Notes under the pieces: model-generated
Told to the model about the DNA's origin: nothing
Database searches by the model: none
What the model saw: only the letters and a program-made list of their open reading frames with translations
Assembly (NCBI RefSeq): GCF_017356265.1
Contig: NZ_JAFNAW010000021.1
Location: forward strand, 1 to 56,745
Direction of reading: 5' to 3'
DNA: 56,745 bases
Origin: Paracoccus fontiphilus
GTDB taxonomy: Bacteria; Pseudomonadota; Alphaproteobacteria; Rhodobacterales; Rhodobacteraceae
Shown: one piece after another, positions 46,120-55,960 of the stretch
How positions within the stretch are numbered: position 1 is the stretch's first letter
How the letters are laid out: every line of letters begins with the position of its first letter
Program-made: the position numbers and the translations under genes

Positions 46120-46857
46120 TCATCTGAGTAAAATCACCTCGATCCGGTTGTTCGCGGGTTCCATCGGGTTTGCGGTCTTTCCCTTGCGATCGGCATAGCC
46201 GGTCACCCTCTGGATACGCTGCCCGTCAAGGCTCGATCCTTCCAGCAGGTTGCGGACTGCGTGGGCGCGGGCATCCGACAGCGCCCAGACAGGCGAGGTC
46301 ACCAGCGTTTCGGGATAGGCCCGGACATGCCCCGCGATGGCGATCTGGTTGCGTGTCTTGCCGATGACGCGCCCGATGATTCGGGTCAGATCCGACAGCA
46401 CCGGCTGCGGCTGGCCGGTATCCTCCACGAACAAGGGGGCGTCGGTCAGGTCGCCCAGTTCGATCACCAGCCCCTCGTCCGTCATGCGCGTGACGACATG
46501 GCGCAGCAGATTGGTCAGTTGCTGCGATTCGCCGCCGCTTGCGCGAAGCTGGCGTTCGATCTCCTCGGCCACCTCCTCAAGGGTGGTGTCAGAGGGCTCC
46601 TTCCCCTGCCTTTCCACCCCCTCGCCCGAGGCTCCGGGCGTTCGCACGATGCTGGGGTTGAAATAATCGGCCAATCCGCTGCGCTGCTGTTCGGTGGTGG
46701 CGTTCAGCAGCCACATCAGCAGGAAGAAGGCCATCATTGCGGTGACGAAATCCGCATAGGCGACCTTCCACGCCCCGCCGTGGTGCCCCCCATCGCCCGA
46801 GACGGTCACCCGCTTGATCATGATCGCGGGTCCAGCCGAACCCTTCTGTCTTGCCAT
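46120..46857 (-). CDS. motB: Flagellar motor stator protein MotB
   Basis: 245 residues. A cytoplasmic tail is followed by one membrane helix, AWKVAYADFVTAMMAFFLLM with the proton-binding Asp (YADF), then a linker and an OmpA-like peptidoglycan-binding domain (about 130-245; IAIAGHVRAYPETLVTSPVW, ALSDARAHAVRNLLEG, ...PANNRIEVIL). MotA is not in the window. Start 46857 (MARQKGS) was chosen over an upstream in-frame codon; a further internal Met (MIKRVTVSG) is possible. Confidence 0.92.
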   Translation of the reverse strand: MARQKGSAGPAIMIKRVTVSGDGGHHGGAWKVAYADFVTAMMAFFLLMWLLNATTEQQRSGLADYFNPSIVRTPGASGEGVERQGKEPSDTTLEEVAEEIERQLRASGGESQQLTNLLRHVVTRMTDEGLVIELGDLTDAPLFVEDTGQPQPVLSDLTRIIGRVIGKTRNQIAIAGHVRAYPETLVTSPVWALSDARAHAVRNLLEGSSLDGQRIQRVTGYADRKGKTANPMEPANNRIEVILLR

Positions 46858-46961
46858 CGCCGCACCGCCTTGGACCATCCGTCCGGAATGTCGCGGCAAG
46901 TGCTGCGAAGAACAAGCCGACCCCTCAAATGCAAGGCATTATCGGGGCCATCCAAGCCGGC

Positions 46962-48410
46962 TCAGTCAGCCGACCAGCCGCTGATCGCCTTGGAGTCCAT
47001 GAACTCCTCAAGCCCCATCACGCCGCCCTCGCGCGCCCGGCCCGACATCTTGACGCCGCCGAAGGCCGAGCCCGCGCCGCGGGACTGCCCGTTCATCTCG
47101 ACCATGCCAGAGCGCAACTGCCGCGCCACGCGGTTGCGCCGCGCGCCGTCCTGGGACTGGACATAGTTCGTCAGGCCGTAAGGCGTGTCGTTTGCGATGG
47201 CGACGGCCTCGTCCTCGGTGTCGAAGGGGATGATGGACAGGACGGGGCCGAAGATCTCCTGCTGGGCGATGGTCATGTCGTTGCTGACATCGGCAAAGAC
47301 GGTCGGCCGCACGAAATAGCCGCGGTTCACGCCCTCGGGCAGGCCGGGACCGCCCGCGACCAGCCGGGCACCCTCGTCGATGCCCTTCTGGATCAGGTCC
47401 TGAATCTTTTCCCACTGCTGCTTGCTGACGACCGGGCCGATATGCCTGCCGGGCTGATGGGCGCTTGCCACCTGGGTTTCGGTCGCGACCCTGGCCGCCG
47501 TCTCGACCGCGCGGTCGTAAACGGACCGCTCGACCAGCATCCGCGTCGGCGCGTTGCAGGACTGGCCGCTGTTGTAGAAGCAATGCCGCGCCCCACGCAC
47601 CACGGCCTTGTCGTCCGCATCCGCGAAGACGATGTTGGCGCCCTTGCCGCCCAGTTCCAGCACCACCTTCTTCAGCGTGTCCGCCGCCGCCTTCGTGATC
47701 GCGATGCCTGCCCGGGTAGAGCCCGTGAAGCTGATCATGTCCACGTCGCGATGCGTGGACAGTTGCGTGCCCACCCCCGGCCCGTCGCCGTTCACCAGGT
47801 TGAAGACGCCGGGGGGCAGCCCGGCCTCGTCCACGATCTCGGCAAACAGCATCGAGGACAGCGGCGCGATCTCGGACGGTTTCAGCACGCAGGTGTCGCC
47901 CGCCAGGATCGCCGGGATGACCTTCAGCGTCACCTGGTTCATCGGCCAGTTCCACGGCGTGATCAGGCCAACCACGCCCACCGGCTCCCACGCGATCATG
48001 GAGGTCGGGGCGTGGTCGCCAAGCGGGCGGATGAACCTGAAGTCCTTGAAGGCGGTGATGAAGTTCTCGATGTGATAGGACCCGGCCTCGGCCTGATCGC
48101 CAAGCGACATGTCCTGCGGCGCGCCCATCTCGTGGCTGATCGCCCAAGCCATGTCCCCGGCCCGGCGGCGATAGATGTCCAGGATCCGCTGCACATGGCC
48201 CAGCCGCTCGGCCGGGTCGGTCCGCGACCAGCCCGGGAAGGCGGCCTTGGCGGCTGCGACCGCGCGATCCGTGTCGGCCTGGTCGCCCAGGCTGATGACC
48301 GCCACCGCTTCCTCGGTCGAGGGGTCGATCACCTCGAGGTCGTTGGCACGGACGGGATCGGCCCATGCCCCGTCGATATAGAACTTGCGCTTGTCCAGCA
48401 GGTCGGTCAT
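46962..48410 (-). CDS. NAD(P)-dependent aldehyde dehydrogenase
   Basis: 482 residues, one full ALDH-fold domain. NAD-binding WEPVGVVGLITPWNWPMNQV, the general-base Glu252 in VVLELGGKGANIV and the catalytic Cys285 in FYNSGQSCNAPTRMLVERS are present, plus QEIFGPVLSIIPF and the C-terminal SRGAGSAFGGVKMSGRAREG. It oxidises an aldehyde to the acid; the substrate cannot be told from sequence. The GQSC variant with N-A-P after the cysteine is found in a subgroup of uncharacterised ALDHs. It is divergent from a peroxiredoxin gene across 150 bp. Confidence 0.92.
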   Translation of the reverse strand: MTDLLDKRKFYIDGAWADPVRANDLEVIDPSTEEAVAVISLGDQADTDRAVAAAKAAFPGWSRTDPAERLGHVQRILDIYRRRAGDMAWAISHEMGAPQDMSLGDQAEAGSYHIENFITAFKDFRFIRPLGDHAPTSMIAWEPVGVVGLITPWNWPMNQVTLKVIPAILAGDTCVLKPSEIAPLSSMLFAEIVDEAGLPPGVFNLVNGDGPGVGTQLSTHRDVDMISFTGSTRAGIAITKAAADTLKKVVLELGGKGANIVFADADDKAVVRGARHCFYNSGQSCNAPTRMLVERSVYDRAVETAARVATETQVASAHQPGRHIGPVVSKQQWEKIQDLIQKGIDEGARLVAGGPGLPEGVNRGYFVRPTVFADVSNDMTIAQQEIFGPVLSIIPFDTEDEAVAIANDTPYGLTNYVQSQDGARRNRVARQLRSGMVEMNGQSRGAGSAFGGVKMSGRAREGGVMGLEEFMDSKAISGWSAD

Positions 48411-48560
48411 CGCGATCCCTCCATCAGAATTGCCTGTAAGGTGGAACGGCCGCCGGGCCGCTGCAACCCTTGTTAATCTCGACACGGTCTGTCGATGAAT
48501 GGCTGGCATTCCGTCCTGTTTGACCTATTCTTCCCGGGACAATCACCCGAAAGGACACTC

Positions 48561-49217
48561 ATGTCGCTGCGCATCAACGACATCGCCCCCGATTTCACCG
48601 CCCCTTCGACCGAAGGCGAAATCCGGTTTCACGACTGGCTGGGCGACAGCTATGCCATCATCTTCAGCCACCCGCGCGACTTCACGCCCGTCTGCACGAC
48701 GGAATTCGGCGCCGTCGCCCAACTGATCCCGGAGTTCGAGAAGCGCAACACCAAGGTGATCGGCGTGTCGGTCGACTCGGTCGAGGATCACGGCAAATGG
48801 AAGCGCGACATCGAAGCGGTGGCGGGCGTTCCGGCCGATTTCGCGATGATCGACGACCGCGACCTGACCGTCGCCAAGGCCTATGACATGCTGCCTGCCG
48901 ACCATTACCTGCCGGCCGAGGGCCGCACGCCCGCGCATTCGGCCACCGTGCGCAGCGTGTTCATCATCGGCCCCGACAAGAAGGTCCGGCTGACCATGAC
49001 ATACCCGATGTCCATCGGCCGCAACTTCGCCGAAATCCTGCGGGCGCTGGATGCGGTGCGAAAGACGGATGGCGTGCCGATCGCCACGCCCGCCAACTGG
49101 GTTCCCGGGCAGGACGTGATCGTCGCCCTAGCGCTTGACGACAAGGCGGCCGCCGAACGCTATGGCGCGCTTGAAATCAAGCTGCCTTACCTGCGCTTTG
49201 CCAGGGACCCGGCCTGA
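48561..49217 (+). CDS. 1-Cys peroxiredoxin (Prx6/AhpC-TSA type)
   Basis: 218 residues, cytoplasmic. The peroxidatic Cys45 is in FSHPRDFTPVCTTEFGAVAQ; no second conserved Cys is seen, which fits the 1-Cys group. The C-terminal dimer domain has LTMTYPMSIGRNFAEILRAL and TPANWVPGQDVIV. It reduces hydrogen peroxide and organic hydroperoxides. The ATG at 48561 follows AAAGGA. Confidence 0.93.
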   Translation: MSLRINDIAPDFTAPSTEGEIRFHDWLGDSYAIIFSHPRDFTPVCTTEFGAVAQLIPEFEKRNTKVIGVSVDSVEDHGKWKRDIEAVAGVPADFAMIDDRDLTVAKAYDMLPADHYLPAEGRTPAHSATVRSVFIIGPDKKVRLTMTYPMSIGRNFAEILRALDAVRKTDGVPIATPANWVPGQDVIVALALDDKAAAERYGALEIKLPYLRFARDPA

Positions 49218-49250
49218 CAGGGGGCGCGGCGCGCCGGGCGGGGCCTTTGC

Positions 49251-50069
49251 CTAGCCCGGCCAGCCATAGTGTTCCAGCAGGGCGGCGACCGCCTGGTCGT
49301 TGCCCGTGCCGTGCAGGTTCTCGCTGCGCAGGCTTTGCGCCTGGCTTCCTTCCCATTCGAGAATCCGGGCCCGTCCGCCGATCTTCTGCGCCTCGATCCC
49401 CGCCAACCGGTGCATCCAGTAAAGCCAGACATCGTCGGACCTCGGCGCTAGGCGGGAAAACAGGTCGTCCCGCGTCACGTCGGGATGAAAGACGCCCGGC
49501 GCATAGATGACGCCGCTGACGCCGGTCAGAAAAGTCAGCGACGATCGTTCCGGCGCATCGACATTGTGCCGCCATTCGGCATAGGGCGCAGGCCTTCCGC
49601 CGCGCAGCGCTATCCGATGGGCGCGATGGCACGCGATCCGGGCACCGCCCTGGGCCGCCCCGACCAGTTTTTCCAGCCAGCCCGCCGGATAGTAGATGTC
49701 GTCGTCCGCTGTCACCACGAAGCTGCCGGGCGCGTCCCGAAGGGTCGGCACGATCTTCTTGTAGGACCGCCAGGCGGGACAGGTGCGAATTTCCAGCCCC
49801 GGCAGGTCCGGAATGTCCCGCGGCAGGCGCGCCTCGTCCCCCTCGTCCAGCCACAGGATGACCCGGTCGGGCTGGACAGACTGGCGCAGGATGCCCCGCA
49901 GCGTCAGGCCAAGCGTGGCAAAGCGGGCCGGATAGCTGGTCAACGAGACAACCAGCGTGCCCGGCAGGCCATGCGGACGACCCGGCCCGACGGGCCGGGC
50001 GGCGATCTCGGCCTTGGCGCGGATCAGCCTGCGGCGGTGCTTGAAGGCGCGAAAGGCGTCGGAGATCAT
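49251..50069 (-). CDS. Glycosyltransferase-like protein (GT-A fold, DDD motif)
   Basis: 272 residues. The N-terminal TLVVSLTSYPARFATLGLTL, RGILRQSVQPDRVILWLDEG and the metal-binding FVVTADDDIYYPAGWLEKLV suggest a GT-A glycosyltransferase. It shares the S-L-T-S-x-P-x-R-F and DDD blocks with the gene at 50947, so the two are related. No membrane segment is seen. It is coupled to the gene at 50066 by an ATGA overlap. Donor and acceptor are unknown. Confidence 0.75.
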   Translation of the reverse strand: MISDAFRAFKHRRRLIRAKAEIAARPVGPGRPHGLPGTLVVSLTSYPARFATLGLTLRGILRQSVQPDRVILWLDEGDEARLPRDIPDLPGLEIRTCPAWRSYKKIVPTLRDAPGSFVVTADDDIYYPAGWLEKLVGAAQGGARIACHRAHRIALRGGRPAPYAEWRHNVDAPERSSLTFLTGVSGVIYAPGVFHPDVTRDDLFSRLAPRSDDVWLYWMHRLAGIEAQKIGGRARILEWEGSQAQSLRSENLHGTGNDQAVAALLEHYGWPG

Positions 50070-50848
50070 GCCTGTTCCCATGCCCGCCGCAGCCAGTCGA
50101 TCCGGCCGATGCGGCGGTACCACTTGTGGCCGCGCCCGGCGAAGACATCCTCCATCTTCGGCGCGCCAGCAAACAGGACGATCTTCGCGCCCCGGGGCAA
50201 GGCGGGATCACGCAGATAGCTGGCCAGATGGCGCGGCACGCAGTCGTTCTTGAAGCTGACACACCAGCCCTTGGGCCAATAGTTCAGGTGGCCATGGGCC
50301 GCCAGTTGGGCTGACTGGAACTGCTGGCTGATTTCATACCGTGCCGTCGCCGCGGCCGGGTCGGCCAGGTAGGCATCGAGGATATAGGAATGCCGGCCGA
50401 TCTCGAACCGGAAGACGCTGGAGTTGCCGACGCTGTGGAGGAAGCGGTCGCGCGCGGGGTTCACCTTGCGAAGCGGCTTGGCGCGGAACAGGTCGTCGTC
50501 GCGGATGATGTAAAAGGCGCCCGGCAGGTCGAAGAAGGGTGACAGGTCATCGACCACAACAAGGTCGATATCCAGAAACAGCGCCGTGCCCGACAGCCCC
50601 GCCAGGTCGCGCCGGAAGACCGCGAGCTTGCGCCAGCGGGTGTCGCCATGGCCCTGCGGCAGGCCCAGCTCGGGCAAGGGCATTGCCTCGATTCCCGGGT
50701 CCAGTCCCTCGGCATCATCGGTAAAGCAGATGAAGCGATGCGGTCGCGGCAGGTGGCGGCGGACCTGGCGATGAAGTCGGTTCACGTCCTCGGCACTGTA
50801 GAGCGTGCCCCATTTCATGGTGAGGATGTTGACAGGATAGATTACCAT
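50066..50848 (-). CDS. Glycosyltransferase-like protein
   Basis: 260 residues (MVIYPVNILTMKWGTLYSAE). A DxD-like site lies in ALFLDIDLVVVDDLSPFFDL and a later block HLNYWPKGWCVSFKNDCVPR could hold the acceptor site. The pattern resembles retaining GT8-like enzymes, with moderate confidence. The start at 50848 follows GGGAGAG. It is the first of a two-gene unit with the GT at 49251. Confidence 0.72.
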   Translation of the reverse strand: MVIYPVNILTMKWGTLYSAEDVNRLHRQVRRHLPRPHRFICFTDDAEGLDPGIEAMPLPELGLPQGHGDTRWRKLAVFRRDLAGLSGTALFLDIDLVVVDDLSPFFDLPGAFYIIRDDDLFRAKPLRKVNPARDRFLHSVGNSSVFRFEIGRHSYILDAYLADPAAATARYEISQQFQSAQLAAHGHLNYWPKGWCVSFKNDCVPRHLASYLRDPALPRGAKIVLFAGAPKMEDVFAGRGHKWYRRIGRIDWLRRAWEQA

Positions 50849-50946
50849 TGTCTCTCCCACGAATGGCAGCGGCTTACTCAATGCCAAAACTGGATCGAAC
50901 CGGAAGCCTCCGGTAAAAGGCAACCAGAAAGACCTGAGGAATTAAA

Positions 50947-51840
50947 TTGTCCAGCCCTACCATCATCACATTATCCAGTATCCCACCGCGGTTTTCACTG
51001 CTAGGTCCCGCATTGAACAGCCTGCTGAAGCAAGAGTTGCCTGCAAAGGCGATCCATCTTTACATTCCGGAACGCTATCGTCGCTTTCCTGACTGGGACG
51101 GCACGCTGCCACAAGTGCCCACGGGAGTCACCATTCGCCGCTGTCTGCAGGATCTAGGTCCTGCCACCAAGATCTTGCCTGCCGCGCAGGACTATGCAGG
51201 GCAAAACGTGGACTTGCTGTTCTGCGACGACGACAAGATCTATGATGCGCGTTGGCACAGCCGGTTCAAGCGCACTCGCCTGGCACATCCCGAGGCTTGC
51301 ATCGTCGAAGCAGGAGAGAACCTGCCGGACATTGCCGAGAACACACGCCCGCACAACCGCAAGCCGCGCGCCAAGCGGTGGACAAAGAAGCCGCTTTCCT
51401 ATCGGATCAAGCGGGTGCTGTCGCTGTTTACCATCAAATCTCCCATGTACGCCAATCCCGGATATGTCGATGTCTTATCCGGCCACGCAGGCGTTATGGT
51501 TCGGCCTGACTGGTTCGATGCCGCCGCATGGCAGATTCCAGACATCCTCTGGACGGTGGATGACCCTTGGCTTTCCGGGCATCTTGAGCGCAGGGGCATA
51601 CCGATCTGGCTGATTGCCGAAGTCCGCCGAATGAGCGCATCCGATGCAGGTGACATCGACGCGCTCCATGACTTGGTCGAGAAGGATCACGACAGAGTTC
51701 AGGCCGACATCGCCGCCATCGACTACATGCGCAAGACCTATGGCATTTGGAAGCCCGCCGGAAAAGTGACACCTCCTGCAGGCTATATGAGCGACACGAT
51801 GCGCGAACTGAGCCGACGTGCCCTAGCCATGTCCCGATGA
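50947..51840 (+). CDS. Glycosyltransferase-like protein with TTG start
   Basis: 297 residues. The TTG at 50947 follows GAGGA by 6 bp and there is no better ATG for the conserved N-terminus (PTIITLSSIPPRFSLLGPAL). LLFCDDDKIYDARWHSRFKR gives a DDD motif. The same S-x-P-x-R-F and DDD blocks occur in the gene at 49251, so both belong to one family, although they lie on opposite strands and differ in composition. The coding strand uses more A/T at third positions than neighbours (for example ATCATCACATTATCCAG at the start), suggesting acquisition from elsewhere. Substrate unknown. Confidence 0.72.
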   Translation: MSSPTIITLSSIPPRFSLLGPALNSLLKQELPAKAIHLYIPERYRRFPDWDGTLPQVPTGVTIRRCLQDLGPATKILPAAQDYAGQNVDLLFCDDDKIYDARWHSRFKRTRLAHPEACIVEAGENLPDIAENTRPHNRKPRAKRWTKKPLSYRIKRVLSLFTIKSPMYANPGYVDVLSGHAGVMVRPDWFDAAAWQIPDILWTVDDPWLSGHLERRGIPIWLIAEVRRMSASDAGDIDALHDLVEKDHDRVQADIAAIDYMRKTYGIWKPAGKVTPPAGYMSDTMRELSRRALAMSR

Positions 51841-51869
51841 TGCCACGTCCTTATCGGTCCGAAATGTAA

Positions 51870-51891
51870 AGGCCCCGCTAGTGCGGGGCCT
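51870..51891. terminator. Bidirectional terminator between the TTG-start glycosyltransferase and pnp
   Basis: AGGCCCCGC-TAGT-GCGGGGCCT is a perfect 9-bp stem with a 4-base loop. On the minus strand it is followed by TTTACATTT, which fits pnp; on the plus strand a T-run is lacking. Both flanking genes end toward it. Confidence 0.8.
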
Positions 51892-51917
51892 CGTAGTCCT
51901 GAAAGAACTCAGTCCGA

Positions 51918-54062
51918 TTATTCGGAAGCCGCTTCTTCCTTGGCTTCGGTGATTTCCTCACCGGTCTGCTGGTCGACCATCTTCATGCCAAGGCGGACCT
52001 TGCCGCGGTCGTCGAAGCCCAGCAGCTTGACCCTGACCTCCTGGCCTTCCTTCAGCACCTCGTTCGGGTGGTTCAGGCGCTTGTTGGCGATCTGGGACAC
52101 ATGAACCAGACCGTCGCGCTTGCCGAAGAAGTTCACGAAGGCGCCAAAATCCACCAGCTTGACGACCTTGCCGATGTAGATCTTGCCTTCCTCGGGCTCG
52201 GCCACGATCGAATAGATCATGTCATAGGCCTTCTTGATCGAATCGGCATTGGCCGAGGCGATCTTGATGGTGCCGTCGTCGTTGATGTCCACCTTCGCGC
52301 CCGAGGTTTCCACGATCTCGCGGATGACCTTGCCGCCCGAGCCGATCACTTCGCGGATCTTGTCGGTCGGGATCTGCATCGTCTCGATGCGCGGCGCGTG
52401 GGCGCTGAACTCGCGACGGCCTTCGGTCAGGGCCTTGCCCATCTCGCCCAGGATGTGCAGGCGGCCTTCCTTGGCTTGCGCCAGCGCCTGCTCCATGATG
52501 GCGGGGGTGATGCCCGCGACCTTGATGTCCATCTGCAGGGACGTGATGCCTTCGGCGGTGCCGGCGACCTTGAAGTCCATGTCGCCCAGGTGATCCTCGT
52601 CACCCAGGATGTCAGTCAGGACCGCATACTTGCCGTCGTCTTCCAGGATCAGGCCCATGGCCACGCCCGCGACCGGCGCCTTCAGCGGCACGCCCGCATC
52701 CATCATCGCCAGGGAACCGCCGCACACCGACGCCATCGAGGACGAGCCGTTCGATTCGGTGATCTCGGACACGACGCGGATGGTGTAGGGGAAGTCCGTC
52801 GGTGCAGGCAGCACGGCCTGCAGCGCGCGCCAGGCCAGCTTGCCGTGGCCGATCTCGCGGCGGCCGGGGCTGCCCACGCGGCCAACCTCGCCAACCGAAT
52901 AGGGCGGGAAGTTGTAGTGCAGCAGGAAGTTCGAGCGGAAATTGCCGTGCAGCGCGTCGATGATCTGTTCGTCGTCGCCGGTGCCCAGCGTGGTCACCAC
53001 CAGGGCCTGCGTCTCGCCGCGGGTGAACAGGGCCGAGCCGTGGGTGCGCGGCAGGATGCCCACTTCGCTGTCGATGGCGCGGACGGTGCGGGTGTCGCGG
53101 CCGTCGATGCGGGCGCCGCCGTTGATCACGTCGCCGCGCAGGATGCCCGATTCCAGCTTCTTGAGCGCGCTGCCCAGATGCGGGTCAGCCAGTTCTTCCT
53201 CGCTCAGGGCTTCCTTGACCTTGGCTTTCGCGGCCTCGATCGCGTCGCGGCGCTCGCCCTTGTCGCGGATCGCATAGGCGGCGCGCATGTCTGCCTCGCC
53301 CGCGGCCTTCACCTTGCCGTAAAGCGCGGAATAATCCGGCGACTGGAAGTCGAAGGGCTCTTTCGCGGCGGCTTCGGCCAGGTCGATGATCAGGTCGATC
53401 ACGGGCTGCATCTGCTCGTGGCCGAACTTGACGGCGCCCAGCATCTCTTCCTCGGTCAGCTCATAGGCTTCCGATTCGACCATCATCACGGCATCTTTCG
53501 TGCCGGCGACAACCAGGTCCAGACGCTGCTCGGGGTTCGAGCGCAGGTTGTCCATGTCCTGAACCTCGGGGTTCAGCACATACTGGCCGTTCGCAAAGCC
53601 CACGCGCGCGGCGCCGATCGGACCCATGAAGGGCACGCCGGAAATGGTCAGCGCGGCCGAGGCCGCGATCATCGCAACGATATCCGGGTCGTTGACCAGG
53701 TCGTGCGACAGGACCGTGCACATCACCAGGGTCTCGTTCTTGAAGCCCGGCGCGAACAGCGGGCGGCAGGGCCGGTCGATCAGGCGCGCGGTCAGCGTCT
53801 CCTTTTCGGTCGGGCGCGCCTCGCGCTTGAAGAAGCCGCCGGGGATCTTGCCGGCCGCATAGTATTTTTCCTGATAGTGAACCGTCAGCGGGAAGAAATC
53901 CTGCCCGGGCTTGGGTTCCTTCGCGAAGGTCACGTTGGCCATGACGCTGGTCTCGCCCAGGGTGGCGATGACCGTGCCGTCGGCCTGACGGGCAACCTTG
54001 CCCGTTTCCAGCGTGAGCGTTTCCTGGCCCCACTGGATGGATTTCTTCACTTCATCAAACAT
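51918..54062 (-). CDS. pnp: Polyribonucleotide nucleotidyltransferase (PNPase)
   Basis: 714 residues, full length. Two RNase PH-like domains ([20 protein letters not shown], ... [20 protein letters not shown], ... [20 protein letters not shown]), a KH domain ([20 protein letters not shown]) at about 555-615 and an S1 domain ([30 protein letters not shown]) at about 620-690. It degrades RNA 3' to 5' by phosphorolysis. The rpsO gene that often precedes pnp is not immediately upstream: the 207 bp to the putP-type gene contain no gene I can support. Confidence 0.97.
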   Translation of the reverse strand: MFDEVKKSIQWGQETLTLETGKVARQADGTVIATLGETSVMANVTFAKEPKPGQDFFPLTVHYQEKYYAAGKIPGGFFKREARPTEKETLTARLIDRPCRPLFAPGFKNETLVMCTVLSHDLVNDPDIVAMIAASAALTISGVPFMGPIGAARVGFANGQYVLNPEVQDMDNLRSNPEQRLDLVVAGTKDAVMMVESEAYELTEEEMLGAVKFGHEQMQPVIDLIIDLAEAAAKEPFDFQSPDYSALYGKVKAAGEADMRAAYAIRDKGERRDAIEAAKAKVKEALSEEELADPHLGSALKKLESGILRGDVINGGARIDGRDTRTVRAIDSEVGILPRTHGSALFTRGETQALVVTTLGTGDDEQIIDALHGNFRSNFLLHYNFPPYSVGEVGRVGSPGRREIGHGKLAWRALQAVLPAPTDFPYTIRVVSEITESNGSSSMASVCGGSLAMMDAGVPLKAPVAGVAMGLILEDDGKYAVLTDILGDEDHLGDMDFKVAGTAEGITSLQMDIKVAGITPAIMEQALAQAKEGRLHILGEMGKALTEGRREFSAHAPRIETMQIPTDKIREVIGSGGKVIREIVETSGAKVDINDDGTIKIASANADSIKKAYDMIYSIVAEPEEGKIYIGKVVKLVDFGAFVNFFGKRDGLVHVSQIANKRLNHPNEVLKEGQEVRVKLLGFDDRGKVRLGMKMVDQQTGEEITEAKEEAASE

Positions 54063-54269
54063 CTGGTTTCCTCTGGGCCGCGCCAGCCCTCTGGCCACGC
54101 CCGTGTCCTATGGCGGCCCCATTGCCGCCGCCCCTATCCTTTGCATGTGCCCCGGGGCATGGGCGTCACGTCACAGATGGCGGGCCAATACAGGAAAACA
54201 AGGGGTTTGGGAAGTGGCGACCGCCCCTGCGCGGCCCCGCCCCGGCAGGGACGGGACCAACAGATCGGC

Positions 54270-55739
54270 CTAGGCAGAGGGCCGGGCGCGGTATTCGCCC
54301 CGGTCAGGGGTCGCCAGGCTGACCAGCACGATGGCGATCCACGAGGCGACAAAGCCCGGCACGATCTCGTAAAGCCCCTCGCCGCCCAGCAGCGACTGGT
54401 TCAGGCCCAGCCAGATCCACAGGCCGACCGTCACGGCGCCGACGATCAGGCCGGCCACCGCGCCTGCGCCGGTCATGCGCTTCCAGGTCAGCGCCAGCAC
54501 CACCAGCGGACCGAACGCCGCGCCGAAGCCCGCCCAGGCGTTGGCAACCAGTCCCAGCACCTTGGCCTCGGGATTGGCCGCGATCACGGCCGACACAAGG
54601 CCGACCCCCAAGACCGTCAGGCGCCCCACGTTGACCAGTTCCCGTTCGCTCGCCCCCCGCTTCAGCAGCGTGTGATAGATGTCCTCGGTCAGCGACGAGG
54701 ACGACACCAGAAGCTGGCTGGACACCGTGGACATGATCGCGGCCAGCAGCGCGGCATAAAGGAAGCCGGTCACAAGCGGGTGGAACAGCAGATCCGACAG
54801 GATGATGAAGATCGTCTCGGGGTCGCTGACGGTCATGCCGTTGCGCTCGGCATAGGCGCGGCCGAACACGCCGACGCCCACGGCCCCCAGCAACGAGATC
54901 ACCATCCAGCCCATGCCGATGTTGCGGGCCGTCGGCACGTCGCGGACGCTGCGGATCGCCATGAAGCGCACGATGATATGCGGCTGCCCGAAATAGCCCA
55001 GTCCCCAGGCCATCGCCGAGATCCAGCCCAGCAGCGTCATGCCCTTGGCCATCGAGAAGAAATCGGCGTCGATGGCGGTCAGCCGGTCCACCGCCTGGCC
55101 CACGCCGTTGCCCTGCCCCGTCGTCAGGATCACGATGGGCATGATGATCAGCGCCAGCATCATGATGATGCCCTGCACGAAGTCGGTGAGGCTGACCGCC
55201 AGAAAGCCGCCGATCACGGTATAGACCAGCACGATCCCCAGCGTCAGCAGAACGCCGGTCATGTAGTCGCCCCCGAAGGCGCTGGCGAACAGCTTGCCGC
55301 CGCCCACAAGCCCCGAGGCGGTGTAGACCGCAAAGAAGACCACGATGATGACGGCCGAGACCATGCGCAGCAACCGGGCATTGCTGGGGAAGCGATTGCC
55401 CAGAAAGCCGGGAATGGTCAGGCTGTTGTCATAGAACTCGGTCTGCTCGCGCAGGCGCGGGGCCACGATGATCCAGTTCAGCAAGGCCCCCAGCGTCAGG
55501 CCGATGCCGATCCAGGACTGCGACAAGCCCGACACGAACAGCGCGCCGGGCAGGCCCAGCAGAAGCCAGCCGCTCATGTCCGAGGCGCCCGCCGACAGCG
55601 CCGTGACCGAGGGCGAGAGATCCCGCCCGCCGAGGATATATCCCTCGGAACTTTCGGTGCTCTTGCGCCAGGCATAAACGCCGATGCCGATCATCAGCAG
55701 GAAATAAGCCGCAAGGCTTATCAAGACCCCAGGCTCCAT
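54270..55739 (-). CDS. putP: Sodium/proline symporter PutP
   Basis: 489 residues, SSS family with about 13 membrane segments. PutP hallmarks: GGRDLSPSVTALSAGASDMS, SGWLLLGLPGALFVSGLSQS, WGLGYFGQPHIIVRFMAIRS and the helix with LLAAIMSTVSSQLLVSSSSL, where the Ser/Thr form the sodium site. It imports proline with Na+. The ATG at 55739 follows GGAGG by 5 bp. No putA gene is in the window. Confidence 0.93.
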   Translation of the reverse strand: MEPGVLISLAAYFLLMIGIGVYAWRKSTESSEGYILGGRDLSPSVTALSAGASDMSGWLLLGLPGALFVSGLSQSWIGIGLTLGALLNWIIVAPRLREQTEFYDNSLTIPGFLGNRFPSNARLLRMVSAVIIVVFFAVYTASGLVGGGKLFASAFGGDYMTGVLLTLGIVLVYTVIGGFLAVSLTDFVQGIIMMLALIIMPIVILTTGQGNGVGQAVDRLTAIDADFFSMAKGMTLLGWISAMAWGLGYFGQPHIIVRFMAIRSVRDVPTARNIGMGWMVISLLGAVGVGVFGRAYAERNGMTVSDPETIFIILSDLLFHPLVTGFLYAALLAAIMSTVSSQLLVSSSSLTEDIYHTLLKRGASERELVNVGRLTVLGVGLVSAVIAANPEAKVLGLVANAWAGFGAAFGPLVVLALTWKRMTGAGAVAGLIVGAVTVGLWIWLGLNQSLLGGEGLYEIVPGFVASWIAIVLVSLATPDRGEYRARPSA

Positions 55740-55910
55740 TAGCCCCTCCATCCTTTTCAAATCGCGCGGGCTCTGTCACGAAAACTTGCGAAAACGGAAG
55801 GGGAAACCGAGGCAAGAATGGAAACCGCCAGAAATAAGGGATTTTCGACTATCGGAAGGGCCGCAAATAGGCGTTCCGACTAGACGCCGTTCCTGCGTCC
55901 GTCGAATCGA

Positions 55911-55936
55911 GACGCCCGCAACGAGGTGCGGGCGTC
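55911..55936. terminator. Hairpin after the Ala/Pro-rich gene
   Basis: GACGCCCGC-8 nt-GCGGGCGTC is a perfect 9-bp inverted repeat lying about 25 bp past the stop of the minus-strand gene at 55961. It has no T-run on either strand, so its role as a terminator is uncertain. The remaining 170 bp to putP carry nothing else I can name. Confidence 0.35.
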
Positions 55937-55960
55937 ATCCTTGCTGAAACCCGCAACCGG

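Noticed and set aside
52068..55742. A very long open plus-strand frame opposite pnp and putP
   Set aside because: It is a GC-bias shadow: low-complexity, His/Arg/Gln/Gly-rich, with no homology, and both genes on the other strand are certain.
55869..55917. A stretch with GTCGAATC that resembles a tRNA T arm
   Set aside because: No acceptor, D or anticodon stem can be folded around it and there is no CCA end, so it is not a tRNA.
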